A stretch of DNA of 64,000 bases from Haloplanus vescus (GCF_900107665.1 NZ_FNQT01000007.1:1-64000); one strand, 5' to 3'. Positions 43,760-52,828 are shown, counted from the stretch's first letter. The notes: a model not told the origin generated them from the letters alone. A program made the numbers and translations.

Positions 43760-44962
43760 GTGCACCTCACCCAGGTCGCCCCCTACGTCACCTACCCACC
43801 ACGGTTAGGCGGCGACCACCGCACCCACGGCCTGGTGAAGGAGTTCCCCCAACACGGGGACACGGTCACCCGCTTCTGTCAGGGGGGGTCGCCCGCGATG
43901 TACAAGTCACTCGACCTGCGGCGGACGGTCGAAATCGCGGAGCGATACACCGAATACCGCCATCTCCACCCGCTACACGAACTGTTGAAGGCGCCGATGC
44001 TCGTCGGCTACCCCAACGTCTTCCAGGGGCAGGCGCTGTCGGTGGCAAGTGACGGTCTCGGCACGCTGCTCGCCGACGCCGACGTGGTGCTCGCCCGCGA
44101 ACCGTGGCAGACGCCGTACGTCCTCGACCACGTCGACGAGTCGACGCCCGTGGTGTTCTCCAGTCACAACGTCGAGACGGAGCGATTCGGAGACATCGAC
44201 CAACCGCTGTTCGAGGGGTGGGTCGAGCGCCGGGTCGATGCGCTCGAACGCCGGTCCGTCGAGGGCGCGGACGCCATCGTCTGCACCAGCGAACGCGACG
44301 CGAACGTCTACCGCGAGACGTACGACCCCGGCGGTCCGATTCTCGTCGCGCCGAACGGCACCTACGAGGACGACCTGCGCGACCACCGCCCGGATACCGA
44401 GGCGGCGACGCGCGTCCGCCGACGCTACGGTATCTCACCGGACGCGACGGTCTGTCTGTTCATGGGGAGCAACTACAAGCCGAACGTCGAGGCCGCGGAA
44501 ACCGTCGTCGACGTCGCCCGCGAGTTCGACGCGTCGGTTCACTTCCTCGTCATGGGAACCGTCGGCAACGCCCTCGAGGAGGCGGCCCTTCCGGCGAACG
44601 TCACCACGGCGGGGTACGTCGAGGACGATTTCGAAGCCCACTTCGACGCCACGGACATCGCCCTCAACCCGATGCAGTCGGGCGGCGGGACGAACATCAA
44701 ACTCATCGACTACTTCGCGCGGAGCCTCCCTGTCGTCTCGACGCCATTCGGCGCCCGGGGACTGGACGCCACGCCCGACGAGCATCTCGTCGTCGCCGAG
44801 TGCGACGCGCTCCCGGCGGCGATTCGGCGCCTCGCCGACGCGCCGGAGCGGCGTCGAACGGTCGGAACCAACGCCCGCGAACTCGCCGCTTCGACGTACA
44901 CGTGGGAAGCCTCGTCGCGCAAGCTCCGGCGGTTCGTCGTCGAGAAGTTCGGCCCGTTTTAA
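43760..44962 (+). CDS. GT4-family glycosyltransferase
   Basis: A 400-residue GT-B enzyme: 'QVAPYVTYPPRLGGDHRTHGL' N-terminal loop, 'PVVFSSHNVETERF', 'CTSERDANVY', 'VAPNGTYEDDL', 'LFMGSNYKPNVEAAETV', and 'DIALNPMQSGGGTNIKLIDYFA...PVVSTPFGARGLD' with the typical glycosyltransferase-1 nucleotide site. The start is a GTG at 43760; no ATG is nearby. GC content returns to the normal high level in this gene, unlike the gap before it. Confidence 0.9.
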   Translation: MHLTQVAPYVTYPPRLGGDHRTHGLVKEFPQHGDTVTRFCQGGSPAMYKSLDLRRTVEIAERYTEYRHLHPLHELLKAPMLVGYPNVFQGQALSVASDGLGTLLADADVVLAREPWQTPYVLDHVDESTPVVFSSHNVETERFGDIDQPLFEGWVERRVDALERRSVEGADAIVCTSERDANVYRETYDPGGPILVAPNGTYEDDLRDHRPDTEAATRVRRRYGISPDATVCLFMGSNYKPNVEAAETVVDVAREFDASVHFLVMGTVGNALEEAALPANVTTAGYVEDDFEAHFDATDIALNPMQSGGGTNIKLIDYFARSLPVVSTPFGARGLDATPDEHLVVAECDALPAAIRRLADAPERRRTVGTNARELAASTYTWEASSRKLRRFVVEKFGPF

Positions 44963-45104
44963 CCCCTGTTTCCGACCCAGTTCATGCGCCGTTATCCCAG
45001 CTTATCTCGATTATATCCGGATTTAAGCCGGCTCAAACCGCAGAAATCCGGGTTGACGGGATGGGGGATTCAATACTCCTGAGCCACACGCACTGAGCGC
45101 AACG

Positions 45105-45539
45105 GTGACCCGAACGAAACTCATCGCGGTCGTGTTCGCCGCACTGGTGGTGGCCACCGGAACGGTCGCCGCAGTGCCCGGGAACGCGCCCGTGGACGTC
45201 GGTGCGGACGACCAGCGCGACGACCACCCCGAGGACGCCGATGACGCGAGTGCGGACGCCGACGATGCGGACAACGAGTCGGCAGACGGCCAGCCCGCTG
45301 ATACTCCCGTGAGCGACGACGCTGACGCGGATGCGTCCGACGAAGCCGATGCAGGCGCGGCTGACGAGGCCGACCGTCGCGGCCCGCCCGCCGACCTGCC
45401 CGCAGCCGTGCCCGACCACATCGGCGAGATTCACGACGCCATCGGGTCGTTCCTGAGCGGTGACCTCGATGGCTCGCTCGGCGACGCCGTCAGCGACGCC
45501 ACGCCCGACGAGGGTGACGAGGCCAGCGCCGACGCATAA
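45105..45539 (+). CDS. secreted, highly acidic low-complexity protein
   Basis: A 144-residue protein. Residues 1-24 form a signal peptide (RTKLIAVVFAALVVATGTVAAV). Residues 27-90 are Asp/Ala/Glu repeats (DADDASADADDADNES) of low complexity. A small hydrophobic patch (PDHIGEIHDAIGSFLSGDLDGSLGDAVSD) lies near the C-terminus. It is probably exported and intrinsically disordered. The start is GTG 45105; it lies 142 bases after the glycosyltransferase, on the same strand. Confidence 0.7.
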   Translation: MTRTKLIAVVFAALVVATGTVAAVPGNAPVDVGADDQRDDHPEDADDASADADDADNESADGQPADTPVSDDADADASDEADAGAADEADRRGPPADLPAAVPDHIGEIHDAIGSFLSGDLDGSLGDAVSDATPDEGDEASADA

Positions 45540-45871
45540 CTGACACACGCTCCCAACCCCCTGCGCCCTACTCCTGCCGTTCGTCCCCCGATTCGGCCCT
45601 TCATATTCGGCCGCGGCCGCCTCGACACCCGTAGTGTTGAGACTGCCCCGTTCAGTACACACCTCGCTCACCAGATTGGCGGATCGCCCTCGACAGAGCC
45701 CGAAATCTCCGCCCAGCGGCCGGTACCTGCCCGCGGCGTCGCTCCACCGACCGAGCAGTACCGCCGTCCGGCGGCGACGGAAGCAGGTGACGGCGTGTGT
45801 CACTCCGACTTCGCAGCCCGACGACACGAACGTTGGGACAACGATTTCACGCTCGGCGCCGACGGGCGGGT
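45540..45871. other. intergenic region without a recognisable gene
   Basis: About 330 bases between the acidic protein and the phosphodiesterase. Open frames cross it on both strands but read as random basic sequence. No repeat or RNA gene was seen. Confidence 0.5.
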
Positions 45872-46372
45872 ATGGAGTTGGCGATAATCAGCGACACGCA
45901 CGTCCCCGGGCGGGCCGGCGGCGTGCCGGACTGGGTTCGGGCGCGGGTCGAGGCGGCGGACCACGTCGTCCACGCCGGCGATTTCGCGACCGAATCCGTC
46001 GTGGACGAGATACGGGCGCTCGCCGGCGGCGAGTTCACGGGCGTCCGCGGGAACGTCGACGACCGAAGCGTCGACCTGCCCCCCGTCGCCACCGTCGAGT
46101 GCGGCGGCGTCGAGTTCGTCGTCACCCACGGGACCGGCGACCGAATCGGCTACGAGGGCCGCGTCGCCGACGCGGTGACGACCCACGGCGGCCCGGACGC
46201 CGTCGGCATCGCCGGCCACACGCACGAACCCCTCGACGAGGTCCACGACGGCGTTCGCATCCTCAACCCCGGGTCGGCGACGGGCGCCGACCCCGCGACG
46301 GAGACGACGATGCTGACCGCCACGGTCGAGTCCGGCACCCTCGACGTGACGCTCCACAGCGGGGGCGACTGA
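45872..46372 (+). CDS. YfcE-type metallophosphodiesterase
   Basis: A 166-residue calcineurin-like phosphoesterase: ISDTHV (metal Asp and His), HAGDF, VRGNVDD, THGTGDRI and GHTHEP supply the five conserved metal-binding motifs. The family hydrolyses phosphodiesters in vitro and its cellular role is undefined. ATG 45872 (MELAIISDTH) is the only sensible start. The stop overlaps the cofE start as TGATG, implying coupling. Confidence 0.9.
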   Translation: MELAIISDTHVPGRAGGVPDWVRARVEAADHVVHAGDFATESVVDEIRALAGGEFTGVRGNVDDRSVDLPPVATVECGGVEFVVTHGTGDRIGYEGRVADAVTTHGGPDAVGIAGHTHEPLDEVHDGVRILNPGSATGADPATETTMLTATVESGTLDVTLHSGGD

Positions 46373-47154
46373 TGGCCGACGCCCCGTCGGAGGGAATGAC
46401 AGTCTTTCCCGTCCCCGACCTCCCCGAAATCACGCCCGAGGACGACATCGCCGCCCTCGTCTCCGACCGGGTCGACCTCCGCCCGGACGACGTGGTCTGT
46501 GTGGCGAGTACGGTCGTTTCGAAAGCCGAGGGACGGGTCGCGGACCTCGAAGACTTCCCGGCGGGGCCGCGCGCCCGCGAAGTCGCCGCACGCCTCGAAC
46601 GCGCGACGGGCGAGGAGAAGGACCCGCAGTTCGCGCAGGCGGTCCTCGAAGAGAGCACGGACCTCCTGATGGAGGCGCCCTTCCTCCTCACGGAGACGCG
46701 CTTCGGTCACGTCACGGTCAACGCGGGCATCGACCGCTCGAACGTGCCCGGCGGCGACCTGTTGCTCCTTCCCCGGCGACCGGACGAGAGTGCGGCCCGA
46801 ATCGCGTCGGGACTGGATGCCGAGCGCGTGGTCGTCACCGACACCTGCGGGCGACCCTTCCGACACGGCCAGCGCGGCGTCGCGGTCGGCTGGGCGGGCA
46901 CGCCCGCGGCCCGCGACTGGCGGGGCGAACACGACCGCGAGGGGCGCGAACTCGGCGTCACCGTCCAAGCCATCGTCGACGAACTCGCCGCCGCGGCCAA
47001 CCTCGTCGCCGGCGAGGGCGCGGGCGGCACGCCGGTCGTCGTCGTCCGCGACTTCGAGTTCGGCGACCACGACGGCAGCGACGCCCTCTTTCGGGACGTG
47101 GAGGGCGATTTCGTCCGGCAGGCGCTTCGTGGGTGGTCGTTCGAGGACGATTGA
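46372..47154 (+). CDS. cofE: F420-0:gamma-L-glutamate ligase
   Basis: A 260-residue CofE, which adds glutamates to F420-0 using GTP. The landmarks are an N-terminal 'DDVVCVASTVVSKAEGR', 'NAGIDRSNVPGG', the motif DTCGRPFRHGQRGVAVG (metal/GTP site) and 'VVRDFEFG'. Length is normal. Start ATG 46372 overlaps the phosphodiesterase stop. The adjacent F420-dependent mer gene fits. Confidence 0.92.
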   Translation: MADAPSEGMTVFPVPDLPEITPEDDIAALVSDRVDLRPDDVVCVASTVVSKAEGRVADLEDFPAGPRAREVAARLERATGEEKDPQFAQAVLEESTDLLMEAPFLLTETRFGHVTVNAGIDRSNVPGGDLLLLPRRPDESAARIASGLDAERVVVTDTCGRPFRHGQRGVAVGWAGTPAARDWRGEHDREGRELGVTVQAIVDELAAAANLVAGEGAGGTPVVVVRDFEFGDHDGSDALFRDVEGDFVRQALRGWSFEDD

Positions 47155-47225
47155 GCGTCACCGTTCGCGGCAGACCCCGCGGACGACGAACGCTTTTTGC
47201 ACGTCGACACTAATCCACGCACCCT

Positions 47226-47267
47226 ATGATTCCGACGCGTTCGTCGCCGGGGAGGTACCGCCGCTGA
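47226..47267 (+). CDS. 13-residue upstream ORF overlapping the mer start
   Basis: ATG 47226 opens MIPTRSSPGRYRR and its TGA overlaps the mer ATG as TGATG. A TATA-like 'ctttttgca' (47188-47196) lies 30-38 bases before it, so a transcript could start at or just before this ATG. The SD-like GGAGGT (47250-47255) for mer is inside it. It could be a leader peptide, or a chance frame. Confidence 0.3.
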   Translation: MIPTRSSPGRYRR

Positions 47268-48247
47268 TGTTCGGATTCGAGCTCACGCCCGAGCATCCGC
47301 TGGACCGACTGGTCGACCTCGGCACGACGGTCGAACGCGCCGGCTACGACACGCTCTTCGTCTCCAGTCACTACAACAACCGCTCGCCCTTCGCGGCGCT
47401 CGCGCGCCTCGCCGACGCGACCGACACCGTCCGCCTCGGGCCGGGCGTCGTCAACCCGCTCGAACGCCACCCCGTGACGCTCGCGGGCGAGGTGGGGACG
47501 CTCGCCGAGGCCAGCGACGGCCGCGCCGTCTTCGGCATCGGCCCCGGCGACCCCTCGACGCTCCAGAATCTCGGCCTCGCCGACGACCGGGGCCTGCGCC
47601 CCGTCCTCGAGGCGTTCAAGGTCGCCCAACGGCTCTGGGACGGCGAGCGCGTCACCCACGACGGCACCTTCACCGCCGAGGACGCGGGCCTCAACTTCGA
47701 GGTGCCGACGCCGATTCCGACCTACGTCGGCGGCGAGGGGCCGCACATGTGCAAGATGGCGGCCAAGCACGCCGACGGTCTGCTGTTCAACGGCTCCCAC
47801 CCCGCCGACCTGCGGTGGGCGCGCGACCAGGTCGAGGACGGACTCGACGACCGCCTCGACGGCCTCGGCGAGTTCGACCTCGCCGCCTACGCGAGCGTCA
47901 GCGTCGCGGAGGACGGCGAGGCCGCCCGCGCGGCCGCTCGACCCCCCGTCGCCTTCATCGCCGCCGGCGCCGCCCCGCCGGTCCTCGACCGGCACGACCT
48001 GGACCACGACCGCGCCGCGGCCATCGGCGACGCCCTCAGCGCCGGCGACTTCTCCGAGGCGTTCGACCGCGTCTCGCCCGCGATGGTCGAGGCCTTCTGC
48101 GTCGCGGGGACGGTCGACGAGGTGGCCGACCGCCTCGCGGCGGTTCTCGACCACGCCGACAGCGTCGTCGTCGGGTCGCCCATCGGCCCGGACCTCGACA
48201 CCGCCATCGACCTCGCGGCGACGGCGCACGACCGCGCGACGGAGTGA
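47267..48247 (+). CDS. mer: F420-dependent 5,10-methylenetetrahydromethanopterin reductase-like protein
   Basis: A 326-residue luciferase-like monooxygenase-fold protein. MFGFELTPEHPLDRLVDLGTTVERAGYDTLFVSSHYNNRSPF, 'GPGVVNPLERHPVTLAGEVGTL', 'GIGPGDPSTLQNLG' and 'YVGGEGPHMCKMAAKHADGLLFNG' match Mer, which reduces or oxidises C1 units on the pterin carrier with F420. Haloarchaea use it in one-carbon metabolism rather than methanogenesis. ATG 47267 follows an SD at 11 bases. The cofE gene just upstream supports an F420-linked role. Confidence 0.9.
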   Translation: MFGFELTPEHPLDRLVDLGTTVERAGYDTLFVSSHYNNRSPFAALARLADATDTVRLGPGVVNPLERHPVTLAGEVGTLAEASDGRAVFGIGPGDPSTLQNLGLADDRGLRPVLEAFKVAQRLWDGERVTHDGTFTAEDAGLNFEVPTPIPTYVGGEGPHMCKMAAKHADGLLFNGSHPADLRWARDQVEDGLDDRLDGLGEFDLAAYASVSVAEDGEAARAAARPPVAFIAAGAAPPVLDRHDLDHDRAAAIGDALSAGDFSEAFDRVSPAMVEAFCVAGTVDEVADRLAAVLDHADSVVVGSPIGPDLDTAIDLAATAHDRATE

Positions 48248-48250
48248 CAG

Positions 48251-48406
48251 ATGGCCGACCACACAGCCGATGCCGACGCGCCCGCCCCCGCCACCCCGAC
48301 TGCCCGGTGGACTGCCGACGGCACCTGCGACGCCTGCAGCGCCGTCGTCTCTTGGCGCTGGCGCGACGGTGAGCGGTACGTCTGTGCCGACTGCAAGGAG
48401 TGGTGA
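48251..48406 (+). CDS. small zinc-ribbon protein, 51 residues
   Basis: ATG 48251, three bases after the mer stop, begins MADHTADADAPAPATPTARW. Two CxxC knuckles, CDAC and CADC, lie 20 residues apart with a WRWRDG turn between, so it should fold as a single zinc ribbon. It ends CKEW. It is likely translated with mer. The family (halophilic zinc ribbon) has no known function. It is too short for standard gene calls and easily missed. Confidence 0.72.
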   Translation: MADHTADADAPAPATPTARWTADGTCDACSAVVSWRWRDGERYVCADCKEW

Positions 48407-48407
48407 G

Positions 48408-48488
48408 TATCCTGTCGGCTGTGAGTCGATACAGACGTTCGGCACTCCGGGGTGCCGAACGTCTCGCACCAGTTACAGCCGACAGTAT
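48408..48488. terminator. nested double palindrome between convergent zinc-ribbon and mutL genes
   Basis: The outer arms ATCCTGTCGGCTGT (48409-48422) and ACAGCCGACAGTAT (48475-48488) pair with one mismatch. The inner arms AGACGTTCGGCAC (48433-48445) and GTGCCGAACGTCT (48452-48464) pair perfectly over 13 bp around a 6-base loop. It begins just after the plus-strand stop and touches the mutL stop codon. It would form a stem-bulge-stem in RNA of either strand, so it may terminate or protect both messages. Confidence 0.7.
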
Positions 48489-50134
48489 CAGCCGCGCCGC
48501 GGGTGGCGCTCGAAGGCGTTCGCGAGATGCGTTTCGTCGAGCGCCAGTACCGTCGGCCGGCCGTGCGGGCAGGCGAAGGGTTGCTCGCAGGCTCCGAGTC
48601 GTTCGACGAGTGCCGCGGCGTCGTCGCAGTCGAGCGTGTCGCCCGCCTTGAGCGACGGGTGACAGGCCAAGTCCGCGAGGAGTTCGTCCCGCGGGTCGGC
48701 GTCGCCGCCCTCGCGCAGCGCCGCGAGCGTCGTTTCGAGTGCGTCGGCGTCCGCGACCCGGCCGAACGGGGCGGGCACGGCCCGAATCCGGACCGTCCCG
48801 CCGCCGAAGGGGTCGCAGTCGAAGCCGAGGGCACTGAGTTCGTCCGCGTACCGTTCGACGGCGGCCACCTCGCTCGGCGAAAGCGCCCGCGTCACCGGCG
48901 GGTCGAGCGTCGCCGACGGCGCCTCCGTGCCGTCGAGGGCGTCGCGCAGGCGCTCGTAGTTGACTCGCTCGTGGGCGGCGTGCTGGTCGATTACCAGCAA
49001 CTCGTCGCCCGCCTCACAGAGCAGGTACAGGTCGCGAAACTGCCCGACGAACGTCGCGTCGCCCAGCCGCGACGACTCGCGCTCGACGGGGCCGAGCGCC
49101 GCGTCGAGGTCCATCGCCACGTCCGCCGACCGCCGGAGGTCCGCCGTTTCGAGTGCGTCCGCCACGGCGTCTTCGACTGCCGACGCGACGGCGTCGGCCG
49201 CCCGGAGCGCCACCGTCTGCTTCGTCGGGTGGACGTTCTGGTCGACCGCCTCGGGCGGAAGTGACACGTCGAGCGCCGCGACGGGGTGGCGGTCGTTCGG
49301 CAGGAGCGACCCGTAGCCGCGCTCGACTGCTCGGCGGAGCGACGGGACGGCGACGGGTCGGCCGTTGACCGCGAGGCGGGTGTGCTCGCTCGCGGCACGC
49401 GTGACGGACGGGTAGGCGAGCAGGCCCCGGATTCGGACTGCCAGCTCCCGGCCGTCGACGGACAGCGTCGTCTCGGCGTCGAGGGTCGTGCTCTCGCGAG
49501 CCACCTCCCGGCCGTAGACGGCGAGGGCGGCGTCGACTGGGTCGCCCGACCCCGGCGTCGCGAACACTCGCTGCCCGTCGTGTTCGAGGACGACGGCCAC
49601 CTCGGGGCGCAGGAGGGCGTAGGCCGACACGCGCTCGCTGAGTTGCTCGAACTCCGTCGCCGGCGCGGCCAGCGACTCCTTCCGCGCCGGGCGGTTGTAG
49701 AACAGGTCGCGCACCTCGACGGTCGTCCCTCGGCCCCGCCCCGCGTCCGCGACGCTCACGTCGTCGCCGTCGACGCGCACTCGCGTCCCGCGCCTGCCGC
49801 CGTCGTTGGTCGTGAGCGTGAGTCGCGCCACGTCCGCGATGCTCGCCAGCGCCTCGCCCCGGAAGCCCAGCGTGTCGACGCCCGTCAGGTCGCCGTCCGG
49901 GAGCTTGCTCGTCGTGTGGCGCTCGACGGCCATCGGCGCCTCGGACTCGCTCATCCCTCGCCCGTCGTCGACGACGCGAATCCGCTCGGTGCCGTCGCCC
50001 GCCACCTCGATTTCGACTCGCTCTGCGCCCGCGTCGAGGGCGTTCTCGACGAGTTCGACGACGACGCGGGCCGGCCGAGTCACCACCTCGCCCGCGGCGA
50101 TGCGGTCGACCGTCTCCCGGTCCAGTCGCCTCAT
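48488..50134 (-). CDS. mutL: DNA mismatch repair protein MutL (endonuclease type)
   Basis: A 548-residue MutL. The GHKL ATPase domain has ELVENALDAGA, DDGRGM and GFRGEALASI (residues 30-95). The C-terminal domain has the endonuclease motif DQHAAHERVNYE (DQHA-x2-E-x4-E) near residue 375, plus ACHPSLKAG and CPHGRP metal-ligand motifs, so it belongs to the nicking MutL class rather than the E. coli type. The ATGA overlap with mutS shows a single operon with mutS first. Confidence 0.95.
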   Translation of the reverse strand: MRRLDRETVDRIAAGEVVTRPARVVVELVENALDAGAERVEIEVAGDGTERIRVVDDGRGMSESEAPMAVERHTTSKLPDGDLTGVDTLGFRGEALASIADVARLTLTTNDGGRRGTRVRVDGDDVSVADAGRGRGTTVEVRDLFYNRPARKESLAAPATEFEQLSERVSAYALLRPEVAVVLEHDGQRVFATPGSGDPVDAALAVYGREVARESTTLDAETTLSVDGRELAVRIRGLLAYPSVTRAASEHTRLAVNGRPVAVPSLRRAVERGYGSLLPNDRHPVAALDVSLPPEAVDQNVHPTKQTVALRAADAVASAVEDAVADALETADLRRSADVAMDLDAALGPVERESSRLGDATFVGQFRDLYLLCEAGDELLVIDQHAAHERVNYERLRDALDGTEAPSATLDPPVTRALSPSEVAAVERYADELSALGFDCDPFGGGTVRIRAVPAPFGRVADADALETTLAALREGGDADPRDELLADLACHPSLKAGDTLDCDDAAALVERLGACEQPFACPHGRPTVLALDETHLANAFERHPRRG

Positions 50135-52785
50135 TCTCCCACCCGGTCTTGCAGCTCCGCGAGGAGGGTCAGCGCCTCGATTGGCGTCGTCGTCGCGAGG
50201 TCCGTCTCCCGGAGCGTCGCCGCCACGTCGTCGAGGGCGTCGTCGGCCGTCGTCGCCTCCGCTGCCGTCGCGCCGTCGAGTGTCGCTTGGACGCGCTCGT
50301 CGTGACCGTTCGTCTCGGGAGTCGTTTCGTCGCCGCTGTCCACCAATCCTCGCGCGCGCTCGACCACCGGGTCGGGGACGCCCGCGAGGCGCGCGACTTC
50401 GACGCCGTACGACGACGAGGCGGGTCCCTCGGCGACGCGGTGGAGGAAGGTCACGTCGTCGCCGTCGCGTTCGGCCGCGAAGTGCAGGTTGCGGACACCC
50501 TCGTGTGCCGAGGCCAGTCCCGTCAGGTCGTGGTAGTGTGTGGCAAAGAGCGTCGTCGCACCCACCTCGTCGTGGAGGAACTCGACGGTGGCGCGGGCGA
50601 TGGCGCGGCCGTCCGCTGTGCTCGTCCCGCGCCCAACCTCGTCCAAGAGGACGAGCGACGCCGGCGTCGCCTCGTGGAGAATCGACGTGAGTTCGGTCAT
50701 CTCGCGCATGAACGTCGACTGCCCGCCCGCGATGTCGTCGCTCGCGCCGACGCGGGTGAACACCCGGTCGACGACGGGCAGGCGCGCGGCGTCCGCGGGC
50801 ACGAAACTCCCCACCTGCGCGAGGACGACGACCAGCGCCACCTGCCGCATGTACGTCGATTTCCCGCTCATGTTCGGGCCGGTGACGAGCGTCACGCTCC
50901 CCGGCGGGAGCGCGGCGTCGTTCGGGACGAACCGCGCCTGCGTCTCCTCGACTACCGGATGCCGCCCGGCCTCGATTTCGACGCCGCCGTCGTGGAACGT
51001 CGGCCGAACGTACTCTCGCTCGACGGCCACCGTCGCGAGCGTCGCGAGGGCGTCGAGTTCCGCCAGCGCGTCCGCAAGCGCCTGGAGGAGGTCCGTCTCC
51101 TCCGCGACGCTCGCCCGCACCTCGCGGAAGCGCTCGTACTCCAGCGAGTCGGCGCGCTCGGCCGCGCCCAGAATCTCGTCCTCGCGCTGTTTGAGTTCCG
51201 GCGTGTAGAACCGCTCCGCGTTCTTCAGCGTCTGGCGCCGGGTGTAGTCGTCGGGCACGCGGTCCAGGTTCGGGTCGGTCACCTCGATGTAGTAACCGTG
51301 GACCTGATTGTGCCCGACCGAGAGCGAGTCAATGCCCGTCCGCTCCCGTTCCCGGGCTTCGAGGTCGGCCACCCACGCTCGACCCTCTCGCTCCGTCGCC
51401 CGCAGGTCGTCGAGTTCCTCGTCGAACCCCTCGCGAATCACGCCCCCCTCGGTCACTTCGACCGGGGGGTCGGGCTGGATTGCCCGGTCGATGAGATTCC
51501 GCACCTCGTCCAGTGGGTCGATGCGCTCGCGCAGGTGATCGAGGCGCGCCGCATCGTCCGCGACTGCCGAGAGCCCCGCCAGCACGTCCGGGACGGCGTC
51601 GAGCGTCGCGCCCAGTGAGCGCAGGTCGCGGGCGTTCGCCCGCCCGCGCGACACCCGCCCAGTCAGGCGTTCGAGGTCGTACACCTCGGCCAGCGCGGCG
51701 CGAATCTCCTCGCGGGCGAGGGCGTCGTCGTCGAGGGCCGCCACGGCGTCGTGACGCGCCTCGATGGCCTCGCGGTCGATCAGCGGGCGGCGGAGCCACC
51801 CGTCGAGCGCTCGCCGACCCAGCGCACACGCCGTCTCGTCGAGCACGCTGAACAGCGTCTCGCTCGCGCCCGCGCCCCGGTTCTCGAAGAGTTCGAGGCT
51901 CCGAATCGCCGTCGCGTCGAGGCCGAGCGCCTCCCGCGGGTCGTAGTGGGTGATTCGCGTGACGTATTCGAGGGGGCCGTCGTCGCCCTGCGTCCACTCG
52001 GCGTACGCGAGCACCGTCCCGCAGGCCCGGCGCTCGGCGTCGCTCTCCACGACCGCGTCGGGGTTCGAGACGTAGGATTCGAGCCGTTCGGTGGCCTCGT
52101 CGTCGCTCATCCCCGCCGCCTCGTGGTCGGTCGCCATCGGCGACACCGACAGCGCCTCGCGGTCGACGGACGCGTCCGGGCCGACGAGTAGTTCGGCGGG
52201 CGTGAGGCGGTCGAGTTCGGCCGCCAGACTCGCGTCGTCCGCGACGCTCGTCACCAAGCACTCGCCGGTCGCGGCGTCGACGGCGGCGACGGCCCGCGTC
52301 TCGCCCACTCGACGCACCGCAGCGACGTAGTTTTTCGTCCCCGTGCCCAGCAACTCGTCGTCGAGGACGGTCCCCGGCGTCACCACCTGCGTCACCGCGC
52401 GGTCGACGAGGCCCGACGCCTCCTCGGGCGTCTCGACCTGTTCGGCGATGGCAACGCGGTAGCCCGAATCGAGCAGTCGCTCGACGTACGTCGCGGCGTT
52501 GTCGACAGGAATCCCCGCCATCGGGTAGGTGCCCGTGCTGTCCTCGCGTTCGGTCAGGGTAAGTTCGCAGACGCGCGCCGTCTCCGCGGCCGCCTCGCAG
52601 TAGGTCTGATAGAAGTCACCGTTCTGGAAGAGGAGGAGGGCGTCCTCGTACTCGGCACACAGGTCGAAGTACTGACTCAGCATCGGCGTCAGTTCCTCGC
52701 GGACGTCGACCATGCCGTCCGGGGGGCCGGTCACCGCGTCGGCATCGACGCCGACGCCCCCACTCGCGTCCGAATCCGCGTTCAT
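50131..52785 (-). CDS. mutS: DNA mismatch repair protein MutS
   Basis: An 884-residue MutS. The mismatch-binding domain near residue 50 has FQNGDFYQTYCEAA, where the Phe-x-Glu recognition motif reads F-Y-Q. The core and clamp follow. The ABC-type ATPase domain has Walker A GPNMSGKSTYMRQ near residue 635, signature region STFMREM and Walker B LVLLDEVGRGTS, then a helix-turn-helix and a low-complexity tail (GDETTPETNGHDERVQ). ATG 52785 gives an acidic N-tail. It is the first gene of the mutS-mutL operon. Confidence 0.94.
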   Translation of the reverse strand: MNADSDASGGVGVDADAVTGPPDGMVDVREELTPMLSQYFDLCAEYEDALLLFQNGDFYQTYCEAAAETARVCELTLTEREDSTGTYPMAGIPVDNAATYVERLLDSGYRVAIAEQVETPEEASGLVDRAVTQVVTPGTVLDDELLGTGTKNYVAAVRRVGETRAVAAVDAATGECLVTSVADDASLAAELDRLTPAELLVGPDASVDREALSVSPMATDHEAAGMSDDEATERLESYVSNPDAVVESDAERRACGTVLAYAEWTQGDDGPLEYVTRITHYDPREALGLDATAIRSLELFENRGAGASETLFSVLDETACALGRRALDGWLRRPLIDREAIEARHDAVAALDDDALAREEIRAALAEVYDLERLTGRVSRGRANARDLRSLGATLDAVPDVLAGLSAVADDAARLDHLRERIDPLDEVRNLIDRAIQPDPPVEVTEGGVIREGFDEELDDLRATEREGRAWVADLEARERERTGIDSLSVGHNQVHGYYIEVTDPNLDRVPDDYTRRQTLKNAERFYTPELKQREDEILGAAERADSLEYERFREVRASVAEETDLLQALADALAELDALATLATVAVEREYVRPTFHDGGVEIEAGRHPVVEETQARFVPNDAALPPGSVTLVTGPNMSGKSTYMRQVALVVVLAQVGSFVPADAARLPVVDRVFTRVGASDDIAGGQSTFMREMTELTSILHEATPASLVLLDEVGRGTSTADGRAIARATVEFLHDEVGATTLFATHYHDLTGLASAHEGVRNLHFAAERDGDDVTFLHRVAEGPASSSYGVEVARLAGVPDPVVERARGLVDSGDETTPETNGHDERVQATLDGATAAEATTADDALDDVAATLRETDLATTTPIEALTLLAELQDRVGE

Positions 52786-52828
52786 GTCCGCTACCGGGCG
52801 GTCGAGGGATAAAAACCGTCAGGTTGGG

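Noticed and set aside
45540-45871. possible gene on either strand between the acidic protein and the phosphodiesterase
   Set aside because: All frames read as basic or low-complexity shadow sequence.
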